In this document: one piece after another, positions 42,816 through 51,698 of the stretch | How positions within the stretch are numbered: position 1 is the stretch's first letter | Layout: the number at the start of each line of letters is the position of its first letter | Source: JAGOFO01 sp964522105 | Lineage (GTDB): Bacteria > Myxococcota_A > UBA9042 > DTJE01 | Length of the DNA: 64,000 nucleotides | Assembly (NCBI GenBank): GCA_964522105.1 | Contig: CAZFVA010000006.1 | Coordinates: forward strand, 1 to 64,000 | Direction: 5' to 3' | Position numbers and translations under genes: made by a program | The notes under the pieces: model-generated | What the model was told of the DNA's origin: nothing | Database searches by the model: none | The model's input: only the letters and a program-made list of their open reading frames with translations

Positions 42816-43336
42816 AGAAATTAGAAACGATTGCGATTGTTGGAATGCGGTGCAGTGGAAAGACGACTGCGGGGCGCGAGCTTGCGGCCCGTCTGAATTC
42901 GGTGTTTGTCGATACAGACCAGGTCATTGAAAGCAGGCTTGAAACAAGTGTTGCCGAGATATTTGCGCAGGGCCGTGACGCAGAGTTCCGCGTGGTTGAA
43001 GAAACGGTTTGTTTACAGGCGTTGCGGGCCGGTGGCGTCATCGCGCTTGGCGGCGGGGCAATCACGTCCGAGGCTGTGCGGCGTTGCCTGTGGTCGGTTA
43101 CTACCGTGTTTCTGGATGCTTCGGATTCATTGATATCTGCCAGACTTCAGGTTGAATCGCGGCCATCGCTGACCGGCCAGGACTCGGCCATCGAGGCTGT
43201 CGAAGTTTCAAGGCAGCGGCGGCCGTGGTATCTGGATGTGGCAGACTTCACGGTTCATGTGGATGGCAAAAGTGTGGCGCAGATCTGTGATGAAATAGTT
43301 AAGAGTCTTAAAAGCTTTGGTGGCGAAGAGCTTTGA
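42812..43336 (+). CDS. aroK: Shikimate kinase
   Basis: The 174-residue P-loop kinase phosphorylates shikimate at O3. Walker A is GMRCSGKTT, the shikimate-binding Asp is in VDTDQVIE, the Arg in AEFRVVEE, and the GGG motif in ALGGGAIT. It uses GTG 42812, which overlaps the stop of the upstream fusion gene by 4 bp. It is the one free-standing step between the AroE and AroA activities of the fusion protein, so its product has to return to that protein. Confidence 0.94.
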   Translation: MKKLETIAIVGMRCSGKTTAGRELAARLNSVFVDTDQVIESRLETSVAEIFAQGRDAEFRVVEETVCLQALRAGGVIALGGGAITSEAVRRCLWSVTTVFLDASDSLISARLQVESRPSLTGQDSAIEAVEVSRQRRPWYLDVADFTVHVDGKSVAQICDEIVKSLKSFGGEEL

Positions 43337-43347
43337 CGCGGGGAAAT

Positions 43348-44691
43348 ATGGCCGGGAATTTTACAGGTAACGCGTTTCGCGTCATGACGTTTGGCGAGTC
43401 GCACGGTCCGGCCGTCGGGGTCGTGATTGACGGCGTAAGTCCCGGTTTGGAACTGACAGAAGACATCGTGCGGGCCCGGCTTGAGGCGCGTCGTCCCGGT
43501 ACGTCGGGGCTCGTTTCGCCGCGTCAGGAACCTGACGTTCCCGAAATCCTTTCAGGCGTTTTTGAAGGTCGTACAACCGGTGCGCCAATCTGTATTGTCG
43601 TCAGGAATTCGGACGCAAATCCTGAAGAATACAGGGCTTTTGCTGAACTGTTCCGGCCCGGTCACGGGGACCATTCGTGGCTTGCGAAGTATGGAATCAG
43701 GGACTGGCGCGGAGGCGGTCGTCAGTCAGGCCGCGAGACTGTCGGTCGGGTGGCCGCAGGGGCTGTTGCCAGGCAGATTTTGAATCAGGCCGGGATAACG
43801 GTCCGTGCCCATGTCGTCGAAATCGCGGGAATCAAGGCGGAAAAGCTTGACTGGTCGCTGGTTGCGTCAAGCCCTGTCAGATGCGGCGATTCTGATGCGT
43901 CGGTGCTGATGGAAAAGGCGATTCGCGATGCGATGCAGGTCGGTGAATCGGTTGGCGGCATCGTTGAAATCGTGGCGCAGGGCGTTCCGGCCGGTCTTGG
44001 TGAACCTGTGTTTGGCAAGCTTGATGCTGAACTGGCGCGCGCGTTGATGTCCATCGGTGCTGTCAAAGGTGTCGAGATAGGTGAAGGGTTCGGGGCTGCG
44101 GGGCTTCGCGGGTCGGCAATGGTCGATCAGATGAACGCAGGCGGGTACATGTCGAACCATGCTGGCGGGATACTGGCCGGTGTGTCAAACGGCATGCCGA
44201 TCGTGTGTCGAATCGCCGTCAAGCCGACGCCATCTGTCAGAAAGCCGCTGCTTACCGTTGACCTGTCGGGCAGCGAAGTTGAATTCACGCGTGAAGGCCG
44301 TTCGGACCCGTGCATCTGCCCCAGAATTGTGCCGGTAGCCGAGTCGATGGTCGAAATTGTTCTGGCAGATGCGTTGATGCCTGGCACGCCGAAGGCCGCC
44401 ACTTCTGATTCCGTTGACCCGGTTCAAGAACTTGATTCAATGCGCGCCCTGATCGACGACTGTGACGCCGCCATTATTGAGCAGATTGCTGAACGCCTGG
44501 ATGTCGCCGCCTACATCGGTGAATTAAAAAGACAGGCAAATCTTGCAGTTACGGACCCCGCCCGTGAGATCGCGGTTCGCGCCCGCTGGCACTCGCTGGC
44601 CGCCGAAAGCGACATCCCCGCCGACCTCCGCGCCGCCCTGATCGACGGCATCCTTGATCTTCTTCTGACTGCTTCCCGGAAGGTGCAGTAG
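43348..44691 (+). CDS. Chorismate synthase fused to AroQ-type chorismate mutase
   Basis: The 447-residue protein has an AroC domain (about 1-350) with FGESHGPAVGVVIDG, RPGTSGLVSPRQEPD, RPGHGDHSW, the RGGGRQSGRET motif and GRSDPCICPRIVPVAE, which makes chorismate using reduced FMN. Residues about 357-447 are an AroQ-class chorismate mutase (ELDSMRALIDDCD; AERLDVAAYIGELK; DPAREIAV), with the Arg and Lys residues and the RE pair of the active site present. It should therefore release prephenate. ATG 43348 is preferred because GGGGA precedes it; TTG 43333 is an alternative that would overlap aroK. The two domains are joined in frame without a linker stop. Confidence 0.93.
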   Translation: MAGNFTGNAFRVMTFGESHGPAVGVVIDGVSPGLELTEDIVRARLEARRPGTSGLVSPRQEPDVPEILSGVFEGRTTGAPICIVVRNSDANPEEYRAFAELFRPGHGDHSWLAKYGIRDWRGGGRQSGRETVGRVAAGAVARQILNQAGITVRAHVVEIAGIKAEKLDWSLVASSPVRCGDSDASVLMEKAIRDAMQVGESVGGIVEIVAQGVPAGLGEPVFGKLDAELARALMSIGAVKGVEIGEGFGAAGLRGSAMVDQMNAGGYMSNHAGGILAGVSNGMPIVCRIAVKPTPSVRKPLLTVDLSGSEVEFTREGRSDPCICPRIVPVAESMVEIVLADALMPGTPKAATSDSVDPVQELDSMRALIDDCDAAIIEQIAERLDVAAYIGELKRQANLAVTDPAREIAVRARWHSLAAESDIPADLRAALIDGILDLLLTASRKVQ

Positions 44692-44763
44692 AGCAGGTAC
44701 CGAGGAATCAGCACTCTGTCAGTCAGAATCCGTTATCAGTCCTGTCGGGTGTATTTGTGGCAA

Positions 44764-45600
44764 CTACAGAGCCTTCCGGCCGGTGACTTTGGCGCTCCAG
44801 ATGCGGCCTTCGACGGCGTTGGCCAGATCTTCCATTCCTTCAAATGTTTCAGGGATTTCCGAGCCGACAAGGGCGCGCATCTGTTCGGCCGTGTAGACCA
44901 TCCGTTCGGTAACCTGCACGTCGGTCATGCCGGCCTTGCGCAGGCCGTCAAGGTACTCTTCCTCGGTAACCGCACCGGCGATGCAGGATGCATAAAGGGC
45001 GACGTTCTTTTTGACCCAGCCAGGCAGGTCGTGGGTCACGATGTCCGAAATGCTTATCTGGCCACCCGGTTTCAGGACGCGGGTGATTTCGGCAAACACT
45101 CGGTCTTTTTCAGGTGAAAGGTTGATGACGCAGTTGGAAATTACCCAGTCAACCGAGCCTGATTCAACAGGTAAATCCTCAATGATTCCCTTGCGGACCT
45201 CGGCGTTTTCGGCTCCGGCCATTGCCAGGTTCGCACGTGCGTGTTCAATCATATCGTCGGTCATGTCAACGCCGATGACGCGACCGGTCGGGCCGACAAT
45301 CTTTGATGCGATCAGAAGGTCGATACCGGCCCCGCTGCCAAGGTCTACGACGGTCTGTCCCGGCTTGACGCCTGCAAATGCAAGAGGATTGCCGCATCCG
45401 AAACTGCTGGCGACCGCATCTTCGGGCAGGCCGGCAAAGTCGGCCTCGGTGTATCCGGCCTGAGCTGCCGCTACACCTTTCGGAAGGGTAGGTGTGCTGC
45501 AACAACTGGTGCTGCAACCGCATCCACAGCCTGTCCCGGCGTTAACGCTTTTTGCATAAAAATCAGAAACCTGATTACGAATTTTGTCTTTATCGTTCAT
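44764..45600 (-). CDS. arsM: Arsenite S-adenosylmethionine methyltransferase
   Basis: The 278-residue protein methylates As(III). The SAM-binding motif is VVDLGSGAGIDLL. The three family cysteines are placed at FGCGNP, SNCVINL and YASCIAGA, and a Cys-rich N-terminal stretch (GCGCGCSTSCC) may hold extra metalloid-binding residues. GGAG lies 7 nt before ATG 45600, and the start is 4 bp after the arsR stop, so the two genes are cotranscribed. No arsenite pump or arsenate reductase gene is nearby. Confidence 0.94.
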   Translation of the reverse strand: MNDKDKIRNQVSDFYAKSVNAGTGCGCGCSTSCCSTPTLPKGVAAAQAGYTEADFAGLPEDAVASSFGCGNPLAFAGVKPGQTVVDLGSGAGIDLLIASKIVGPTGRVIGVDMTDDMIEHARANLAMAGAENAEVRKGIIEDLPVESGSVDWVISNCVINLSPEKDRVFAEITRVLKPGGQISISDIVTHDLPGWVKKNVALYASCIAGAVTEEEYLDGLRKAGMTDVQVTERMVYTAEQMRALVGSEIPETFEGMEDLANAVEGRIWSAKVTGRKAL

Positions 45601-45604
45601 CTTT

Positions 45605-46144
45605 TTACTCCTGCAGTCCGTCGTGAAGCCACATCAAAGGGGCGCCGGGGCCTGATGCCGCACGGTTTCCACGCTTCTGAACGGGAGCTGCCTGTTCAAC
45701 GGCTTTTGATGCCGCGATTCTTTGTGGTTCAGGTTTTGCCGCCTTGCTGCGGACTTTACTTTTGGCACTTCCTTCGTCCCCGGTTTCGACTGCCGGTTTG
45801 CTGCAGCATGACCGGCCTTCGCCCTGTGCACCGGGCGAATCGTCATCACCAAGGACTTTGTCTGCGCACGAAAACAGTTCCAGAACACAGGGGGTCAGCA
45901 GCCGGTAGTGAACAGTGTTGCCCACCTTTTTGAAGCCAATGATTCCGGCCGATGCAAGCACACTTAAGTGCTTGGAAACCGTTGACATGTCGAGATTTAC
46001 TGCACCTGTCAGGTCACCGACGCAGCATTCGCAACTGCCCAGAGTATCAACGATCATCAACCGCGCTTCGTTGGCCAGAGCTTTCAACACCGATGCCTGT
46101 CGCCTGTATTCTTCCCTGCTTTTCTTCGCACCACAGCAATTCAT
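45605..46144 (-). CDS. arsR: ArsR-family metalloregulator with C-terminal extension
   Basis: The 179-residue protein has a winged-helix domain (about 10-95): LKALANEARLMIVDTLGS, then ECCVGDLTGAV with the vicinal Cys position of As(III)-sensing ArsR proteins, and LDMSTVSKHLSVLASAG as recognition helix. About 80 extra residues follow, poor in structure, with a Cys pair (SCCSK) and basic patches, longer than standard ArsR (about 110). It should repress its own operon until As(III) binds. ATG 46144 is chosen from conservation; ATG 46156 also fits. It precedes arsM. Confidence 0.88.
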   Translation of the reverse strand: MNCCGAKKSREEYRRQASVLKALANEARLMIVDTLGSCECCVGDLTGAVNLDMSTVSKHLSVLASAGIIGFKKVGNTVHYRLLTPCVLELFSCADKVLGDDDSPGAQGEGRSCCSKPAVETGDEGSAKSKVRSKAAKPEPQRIAASKAVEQAAPVQKRGNRAASGPGAPLMWLHDGLQE

Positions 46145-46171
46145 AAATGAACCCATGCATGAGTCGAGATA

Positions 46172-46200
46172 AGTATTTGGCGGATTGGCAAAGTAGTCAA
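46172..46200 (-). promoter_or_regulatory. Candidate arsRM promoter
   Basis: On the minus strand TTGACT (46195-46200), 17 nt, AATACT (46172-46177). Upstream, TATTTGAA occurs twice on the plus strand (46216-46223 and 46237-46244), 21 bp apart, and could be an ArsR site, although it partly overlaps the 3' end of the DUF483-like gene. Confidence 0.35.
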
Positions 46201-46235
46201 GTGGCCGACGTGAAATATTTGAAGATTCAGAAAGA

Positions 46236-47039
46236 TTATTTGAAATTCAGGATCAGATTGGCTGTCATGATAACACCATTGCGCGGTAAATCGCTAATGA
46301 ATTTGGTGAATTGCGGCGATGGGGCCGGGACCGGGTGATAGTCGGCGGCAGTGCGCCACGAAGTGAAATTGATTGTGCCATCGTCACCGACCGAGCCGTC
46401 AATAACCACAAAATCCCAGCGGCCTGCCACCAGAACAGGATGGGCAAGCGCCTGTTTAATCTGTTCCGTCGCGCCGGGCCTGACGCTTTCCAGTGCGGCA
46501 AAGTACTTGTTTGCCAGTGCAAGCGACGCCGGGCAGTCGGCCGCGCATGGATAGTAAAAAACCGGACCGGTCATCGGGATCAGAAAGTTCAACTGCCAGG
46601 GCAGGGTGAGCACGTTGCCGGTGCCAGTTGACGCGGCGTGTGCCATTTCCGCCGCAATAAACGTACCCATCACACAGGCGTCATCCTGCATTTTGTGTCT
46701 GGAAAACGCCCTGGCGCAGCAGTCCGGGTAACCAAGCATCAGCCCGATTTCGTAGATAGTCTGTGCACGCAGTTCGGGGTTGCCGCCGGTGAACTCGCGG
46801 TTTTCAAGCTCGACCAGTCTGGCAACTGCGTCGGCGTCCTGCGAAACGTAAGCACATCCTGTCATGTCATTTTTGACAACAGTGAAACCGGCGGCCGCCA
46901 GTTCGTTCGCCATCGTCATCAGGCGTTGCGCATCCGGTCCTTCTTTCTTTGCGACCGGTCGCAGTCCGGCCATAAGCCCGAACAGCTCGATGTCATTGAT
47001 GAATATCTCGCGAAGTTTGCTGTTAGACATGATGTCCAT
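46236..47039 (-). CDS. DUF483-like protein
   Basis: The 267-residue soluble protein contains LMLGYPDCCARAFSRH in the middle, the GYP-x-CC signature of DUF483, and a second Cys pair in PCAADCPASLALANKY. No catalytic role is established. The paired Cys could bind a metal or Fe-S cluster. An AAAGG ribosome site precedes ATG 47039; a second ATG follows three codons later. It diverges from the radical-SAM operon with a 172-bp spacer, which suggests a shared function with those Fe-S enzymes. On its own strand it is followed by arsR, but a promoter in between makes coexpression with arsRM unlikely. Confidence 0.6.
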   Translation of the reverse strand: MDIMSNSKLREIFINDIELFGLMAGLRPVAKKEGPDAQRLMTMANELAAAGFTVVKNDMTGCAYVSQDADAVARLVELENREFTGGNPELRAQTIYEIGLMLGYPDCCARAFSRHKMQDDACVMGTFIAAEMAHAASTGTGNVLTLPWQLNFLIPMTGPVFYYPCAADCPASLALANKYFAALESVRPGATEQIKQALAHPVLVAGRWDFVVIDGSVGDDGTINFTSWRTAADYHPVPAPSPQFTKFISDLPRNGVIMTANLILNFK

Positions 47040-47211
47040 GACGCCTTTGCCACGCCTTTCGTCTGCATTCTAATTGTGCTTGCTTACCTGCCATCAGGCA
47101 ACTAAGTATCAAACGTGCGGGTAAGAAAATTTTGTTCACGAAATTCGGCAGAAATTCGGCGTCACAGGTTAAAATGGTCGGCGTTCCGGTAAGTTTTCGT
47201 TATTGGTGGTT

Positions 47212-49760
47212 ATGGCTGGCAAAAGGATTCTGTTCATCGTTCCGCCGATGGTGCTGAACGGTGACTTCATCGACTATCCGTGGGCTGCCGATATGGGAGC
47301 GCTTTATTGCGCCGCCCGTGCTGCTGCGGCAGGCTGGCAGGTCGATGTTTTTGATTCGCTGGCACAGCCTGATTCCGGGTGGTTCGACGAGGGTTCGGAC
47401 CTGGTCGCAGGAATTCCGTTCGGGTCGGTTGCTGCGCGGCTTCCCGCCGCAGTTTCGGCAGATGGCGCAAACGGCAAATCAGTCGGTGCCCCCTTTGCAT
47501 CCCCTGACATTGTGGTCATCGCTAACCACCCGTTTTTCCTGTCTGATGACGGACGTGCGAAAGCCGGGCGCCTGACAAACGATGTCGCGACGCTTTATCC
47601 TGATTCAGCCATCGTTCTGGCCGATTGTGCCGTTGGTGGCATGATGTACGTCAGTCGTGATCCTGATGAACTTCTGGCCGAGTTTCCCGATCTTGACGCC
47701 ATAGTTGCTTTCAGCGGCGAGAGCGCATTTTCCACACCTGATCAGATACTTACGTCAATTGCTGCCGGTGTCCGTTACATTGCGGCCCCGGCCGTCGCGT
47801 GGACTGCGCCGCCGCCTTTTCCAATGTATGACGCCATTGATATTGGCTACAGATACGCTTTCAATCTGCGCTTTTATGGTGAAAGCGGGCGTCCCAATCC
47901 TTTCAGCATAGGTCCCGGCGCACTGCCGATGCTGGCGTCTGCAGGTTGCGCCCATAACTGCGTGTTCTGCACGACCAATCCCGGCCGTGAAAATTCCGGT
48001 CCCGGTGCCTACAGGACCGTTTCGCTTGATGCGCTTGAAGACCAACTGTACCTGGCAAAGAAAGTGCTTGGTTGCAGGCGGGTCATATTCCTGGATGACG
48101 CGGCGAATCTACGCAGTGATTTCAAACATTTACTGGCGCTTCTTGTGCGCCTTGATCTTGGTTTCGAGTTCCCGAATGGTCTGCGGGCCGACCGGTTGGA
48201 TGATGAAGCGATCGCGTTGATGAAGGGCAGGGTTACGACGTTGTCGGTGTCGTGCGAAACGGCTGACGATGCTGCCTTGCGCGACCGCGTTGGCAAGGCG
48301 CTTGATACTGCGGCTGTTGAACGTGTGGCCGTTTCCGCGAAGGCTGCCGGCGTACCCCTGATGATTCATTTCATCATTGGTTTTCCTTGGGAAACGCTGG
48401 CGGATGTACGCAAAACGCTTGATTTTGCACGTAGATTGCATGAAGAACACGGTGCCATCCCGGCCGTTCAGTTCGCGACGCCTGTTCCCGGTTCGCGCAT
48501 GTGGAAGATGCTTGTTGACGCGGGGATTTCACTGACGACCCGGGCCGCTGCCGATGCATCTGTGCTGGATGGCAACGCGTTCCAGCACCACCCGTCGTTT
48601 GTTCCACCCGCCATGAAGCCCGGTGAACTTGAAGCGTCGATGCAGGCGTTCAACCGCCGTGTCGAGGCCGCCCGTGCCAGCAAGGTCATCATAAACGTCA
48701 CGTATGAATGCTTGAACGCTTGTGAATTCTGCGCCGTTTCCAACCGCGTCAAGAAGTCAATTCCGACCGGGCGCATCAGTGAAATCCTGGGCGATCACCG
48801 TAAAAAAGGCATTCAGAACGTGGACTTTGACGGCGGCGAGCCACTGCTGCACCCGGGCATTCAGGAAGTCATCGGGTACGCACGTGCCATCGGATACACC
48901 CAGATAAATATCACGTCAAACGGGCGTAAACTGGCTGACCTTGAAACGGCTCGTGCCCTTGTAAACAGTGGCGTTACAAGCATTTTGATAAGCCTGCACG
49001 GCGACACNNNNNNNNNNNNNNNNNNNNNNNNNNNNNNNNNNNNNNNNNNNNNNNNNNNNNNNNNNNNNNNNNNNNNNNNNNNNNNNNNNNNNNNNNNNNN
49101 NNNNNNNGTGCCCTTGTAAACAGTGGCGTTACAAGCATTTTGATAAGCCTGCACGGCGACACGGCCGAAATCCACGATGGCGTAACCGGCAAACCGGGAA
49201 GCTTTGACGAAACGCTTGGCGGAATCACCAACATCTTGAAGTTGATTCAAACGGCTTCACGTCCCGTCGACTTCGGCGTAAACGTTACGATATGCGGGCG
49301 GAATCTGGACCATATTGAGCCACTGGCCCTGATGATGGCCGACATGGGCGTCCCGAAGATGAATTTTCAGTTCCTGACGCCTTTTGGCGCTGCATCGGTC
49401 GGCCTCGTGCCTGACCCGTACGCCGCAGCCAGTGTCGTTTCGCGCGTTATTGATGCAGTCGGCGACAGGATGAAAATCTATGTCGTCAACGCTCAGATGT
49501 GCCTGTTTGACGCCCGATATGCCCCGTATCTGTTGAATGATCTTCAGAAACTTGGCCGCACGATGGTTTTTGTCTGGGAAGAAGAAGTCAATCTGTTCAA
49601 CTATCTGGCCGACAAGCGCGAAAGGCGCCCTGAATGTACCGACTGCCCGCATTTTCTGGTGTGTGACGGGTTCTACAGTTTCCCGGACATCGGCGCTGGT
49701 GAATTGACGGCTGATGGCGTTGATCCACTGACGGCTGACCAGGAGGTGCAAGATGTCTGA
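47212..49760 (+). CDS. Double radical-SAM protein with N-terminal B12-binding-like domain (crosses an assembly gap)
   Basis: Collapsing the duplicated overlap gives one frame of about 797 residues. Residues 1-150 resemble the cobalamin-binding domain of B12-dependent radical-SAM enzymes (ILFIVPPMVLNG; DMGALYCAARAAAAGWQVDVFD), but no DxHxxG His is seen. The first radical-SAM centre is Cys246, Cys250, Cys253 (CAHNCVFC); the second is Cys500, Cys504, Cys507 (CLNACEFC) followed by DGGEP. A C-terminal Cys set (Cys757, Cys760, Cys766) could bind an auxiliary cluster. Two complete AdoMet-radical cores in one chain are rare. ATG 47212 follows GGTGG. It overlaps the next gene by 8 bp. The substrate is unknown. 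Confidence 0.8.
48953..49162. other. Assembly gap: 100 N between two copies of a 55-bp overlap
   Basis: Positions 48953-49007 and 49108-49162 are identical over 55 bp around 100 N (49008-49107). Deleting 155 bp restores one open frame through the second radical-SAM domain. Confidence 0.9.
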
Positions 49761-50739
49761 CGCGACCGGCAGGCAGGGCCCGGGTGCCACCAGCATTGAT
49801 TACAGCGACGTCATGGTCGATCTGATTATGGGCTACGAGTGCAACGTAAAGTGTGATTATTGCTCGGTTACCGACTCGATGCGCCCGGTCAATATGACGA
49901 CGGGCGACGTCATCGACGAGCTGTTGCAGGCCCGACGCATGGGCATGCACCGCGTCGCGTTCGGTGGTGGCGAACCGACAATCCGCAAAGACTTGATTCC
50001 GCTTGTGCGCTGGGTCCGTGACCGCGGCTTCACGTATGTCAAAGTGTCGTCAAACGGCCTGATGTATGCCTATCCCGAGTATGCCCGCAAGGCCGTAGAT
50101 GCCGGGGTTACCGACTTCCACATCTCGGTGATGGGACACACCTCCGAAATGTATGCCGTGACGATGGGCGGCACGCGGTGGTTCGACATGGTCGTTCGCG
50201 CCGTTGACAATCTGGTGGCGCTCGGCCAGGTCCCCGTGCTTGATATGATAATTAAACGGGACACTTACAGCAGCCTGACCGAAACGGTCGCGTTCTGGGC
50301 GGCGCGCGGGGTACGTGAATTCCCGCTGTGGCTTGTTTCGCTGACCGACCGCAACGCCGCAAACGTTGATTCACTGCCCAGGATAAGTGAAATGTATTCA
50401 GAGCTTGCGCGCGTCTTTGAATTCAGTCGCGCCAACGGCCTGAACGTATATTCCCGCCATATTCCGCGCTGCATGCTGCGTGGTTATGAAGACTTTGTGA
50501 AAGACCTGCGCGAAGATCGCGTTTATATCGTGACGCCCGGGTCGCGTTTCTTCCTGTGGGAATCTGACATCAGCGCCAACAGTTACGCCCCGGCCTGCGA
50601 AAGGTGCCGGTACGTCAGGGCCGAATGTCAGGGCGCCCGTCGCGACTACATCCTGCGTTACGGCGAAGGCGAACTTGTGCCGTTTGAAGAAGCTGGTCCG
50701 GGCGCATCCCTTACGGAGAAGGCCGATGGCAGCACCTGA
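49753..50739 (+). CDS. Radical-SAM enzyme with C-terminal Cys cluster
   Basis: The 328-residue protein has the AdoMet radical motif at Cys30, Cys34, Cys37 (CNVKCDYC), followed by the GGGEPT SAM-binding motif and VSSNG. The C-terminus has CERCRYVRAEC, an arrangement like a reduced SPASM or twitch auxiliary-cluster domain. GGAGG lies 6 nt before ATG 49753, inside the end of the upstream gene, so translation is coupled. It resembles the PqqE/MoaA-like maturase group more than the B12-dependent group, but no peptide substrate gene is visible next to it. Its reaction is unknown. Confidence 0.85.
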   Translation: MSDATGRQGPGATSIDYSDVMVDLIMGYECNVKCDYCSVTDSMRPVNMTTGDVIDELLQARRMGMHRVAFGGGEPTIRKDLIPLVRWVRDRGFTYVKVSSNGLMYAYPEYARKAVDAGVTDFHISVMGHTSEMYAVTMGGTRWFDMVVRAVDNLVALGQVPVLDMIIKRDTYSSLTETVAFWAARGVREFPLWLVSLTDRNAANVDSLPRISEMYSELARVFEFSRANGLNVYSRHIPRCMLRGYEDFVKDLREDRVYIVTPGSRFFLWESDISANSYAPACERCRYVRAECQGARRDYILRYGEGELVPFEEAGPGASLTEKADGST

Positions 50740-51667
50740 ACCGGAAAAGGCTGTTTCAAATTCGTTTGATTACGTGCCGGTCAGGCCTCTGGAAGGATTT
50801 GTGCTGGACGCCGCCTGCTGTTCGGCCCGTGAACTTCGCCTGTCTGTTGTCAATTCCAGTCGGTTTGTCATCGTTAAAATGGCTGACATTACCGACACTT
50901 CCGCGCCTGCCAGAACCGTCCTGTGCCGCACCGAAACGGGCGACTTTGCCGAACCTGAAATTAGATTCATTGTTCACGAACGCGGGCAGCTTTACCTGGA
51001 TGTGTCCCGCAAGCCGTCCATCAGTGACTTCGCGACAGATGTGCGTCAACTGGTGCTTTCCGACCACTGCCGCGTCTGCCCCGATCTGCCGACGTGCTGC
51101 TGCTGCTATGTCCCTGCCGCGCGGTCATATTTCAACGAAGACGAGCACTGGCTTGCCGGATTGATGCAGTCGCTGAAGGGCAGGGTGCTTGATGTCGGGC
51201 TTGGCAACGTCCCGTATCTGCGGTGGGCCGACCAGATTGCCGAATATCACGGCGTCGATCCCGACCCTGAAGCCGCCGCCGCCGTCGCTGCCAATATCTT
51301 TCTGCATAACGTAACTATTGAAGACTTCACCGGTTTTGAAGGCTTTTTTGATACAGTCCTGTCCCTGCGAAGCCTGAATCATTTCATAAGTGTTTCTGAC
51401 GCGCTTCTTTCGATTCACCGCGCCCTGAAACCTGCCGGTCAGGCAGTCTTCATTGAATCGCTGGCCCTGCCGCTGGTCCGTTCATCACGCCACGCTCAGG
51501 ATTGCCACGATGAAGCCGCCGGAGGTTTCCAGCACCTGCGCAACTGGGACTCGTCACAACTGATTGAACTTGCTTTGAAATCAGGTTTTGACGTGACGTT
51601 CCACCGCCCGATCTCGCGCGAAACGTGCGACCAGTGGATTGTGGTTTTGACAAAGCAGGGCAGGTAG
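50726..51667 (+). CDS. Cys-rich N-terminal domain fused to a class I SAM methyltransferase
   Basis: The 313-residue protein has an N-terminal domain of about 130 residues that I do not recognise, ending in a dense Cys cluster (CRVCPDLPTCCCCY). A class I methyltransferase domain follows, with motif I VLDVGLGNVPYL and an acidic residue in YHGVDPDPEA. The late part (HFISVSDALLSIHRALKPAG) is standard. It overlaps the radical-SAM gene by 14 bp and starts at ATG 50726 behind GGAG/AAGG. It is the last gene of this operon, so it probably methylates the product of the radical-SAM enzymes or a bound cofactor; this is inference. Confidence 0.75.
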   Translation: MAAPEPEKAVSNSFDYVPVRPLEGFVLDAACCSARELRLSVVNSSRFVIVKMADITDTSAPARTVLCRTETGDFAEPEIRFIVHERGQLYLDVSRKPSISDFATDVRQLVLSDHCRVCPDLPTCCCCYVPAARSYFNEDEHWLAGLMQSLKGRVLDVGLGNVPYLRWADQIAEYHGVDPDPEAAAAVAANIFLHNVTIEDFTGFEGFFDTVLSLRSLNHFISVSDALLSIHRALKPAGQAVFIESLALPLVRSSRHAQDCHDEAAGGFQHLRNWDSSQLIELALKSGFDVTFHRPISRETCDQWIVVLTKQGR

Positions 51668-51698
51668 CGCCCAGCTTTCGCGGTACTCCGGCCGCTTT

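Noticed and set aside
47040..47211. Short precursor peptide gene between the DUF483-like and radical-SAM genes
   Set aside because: The 172-bp spacer has no open frame with a ribosome site and a plausible leader/core composition.
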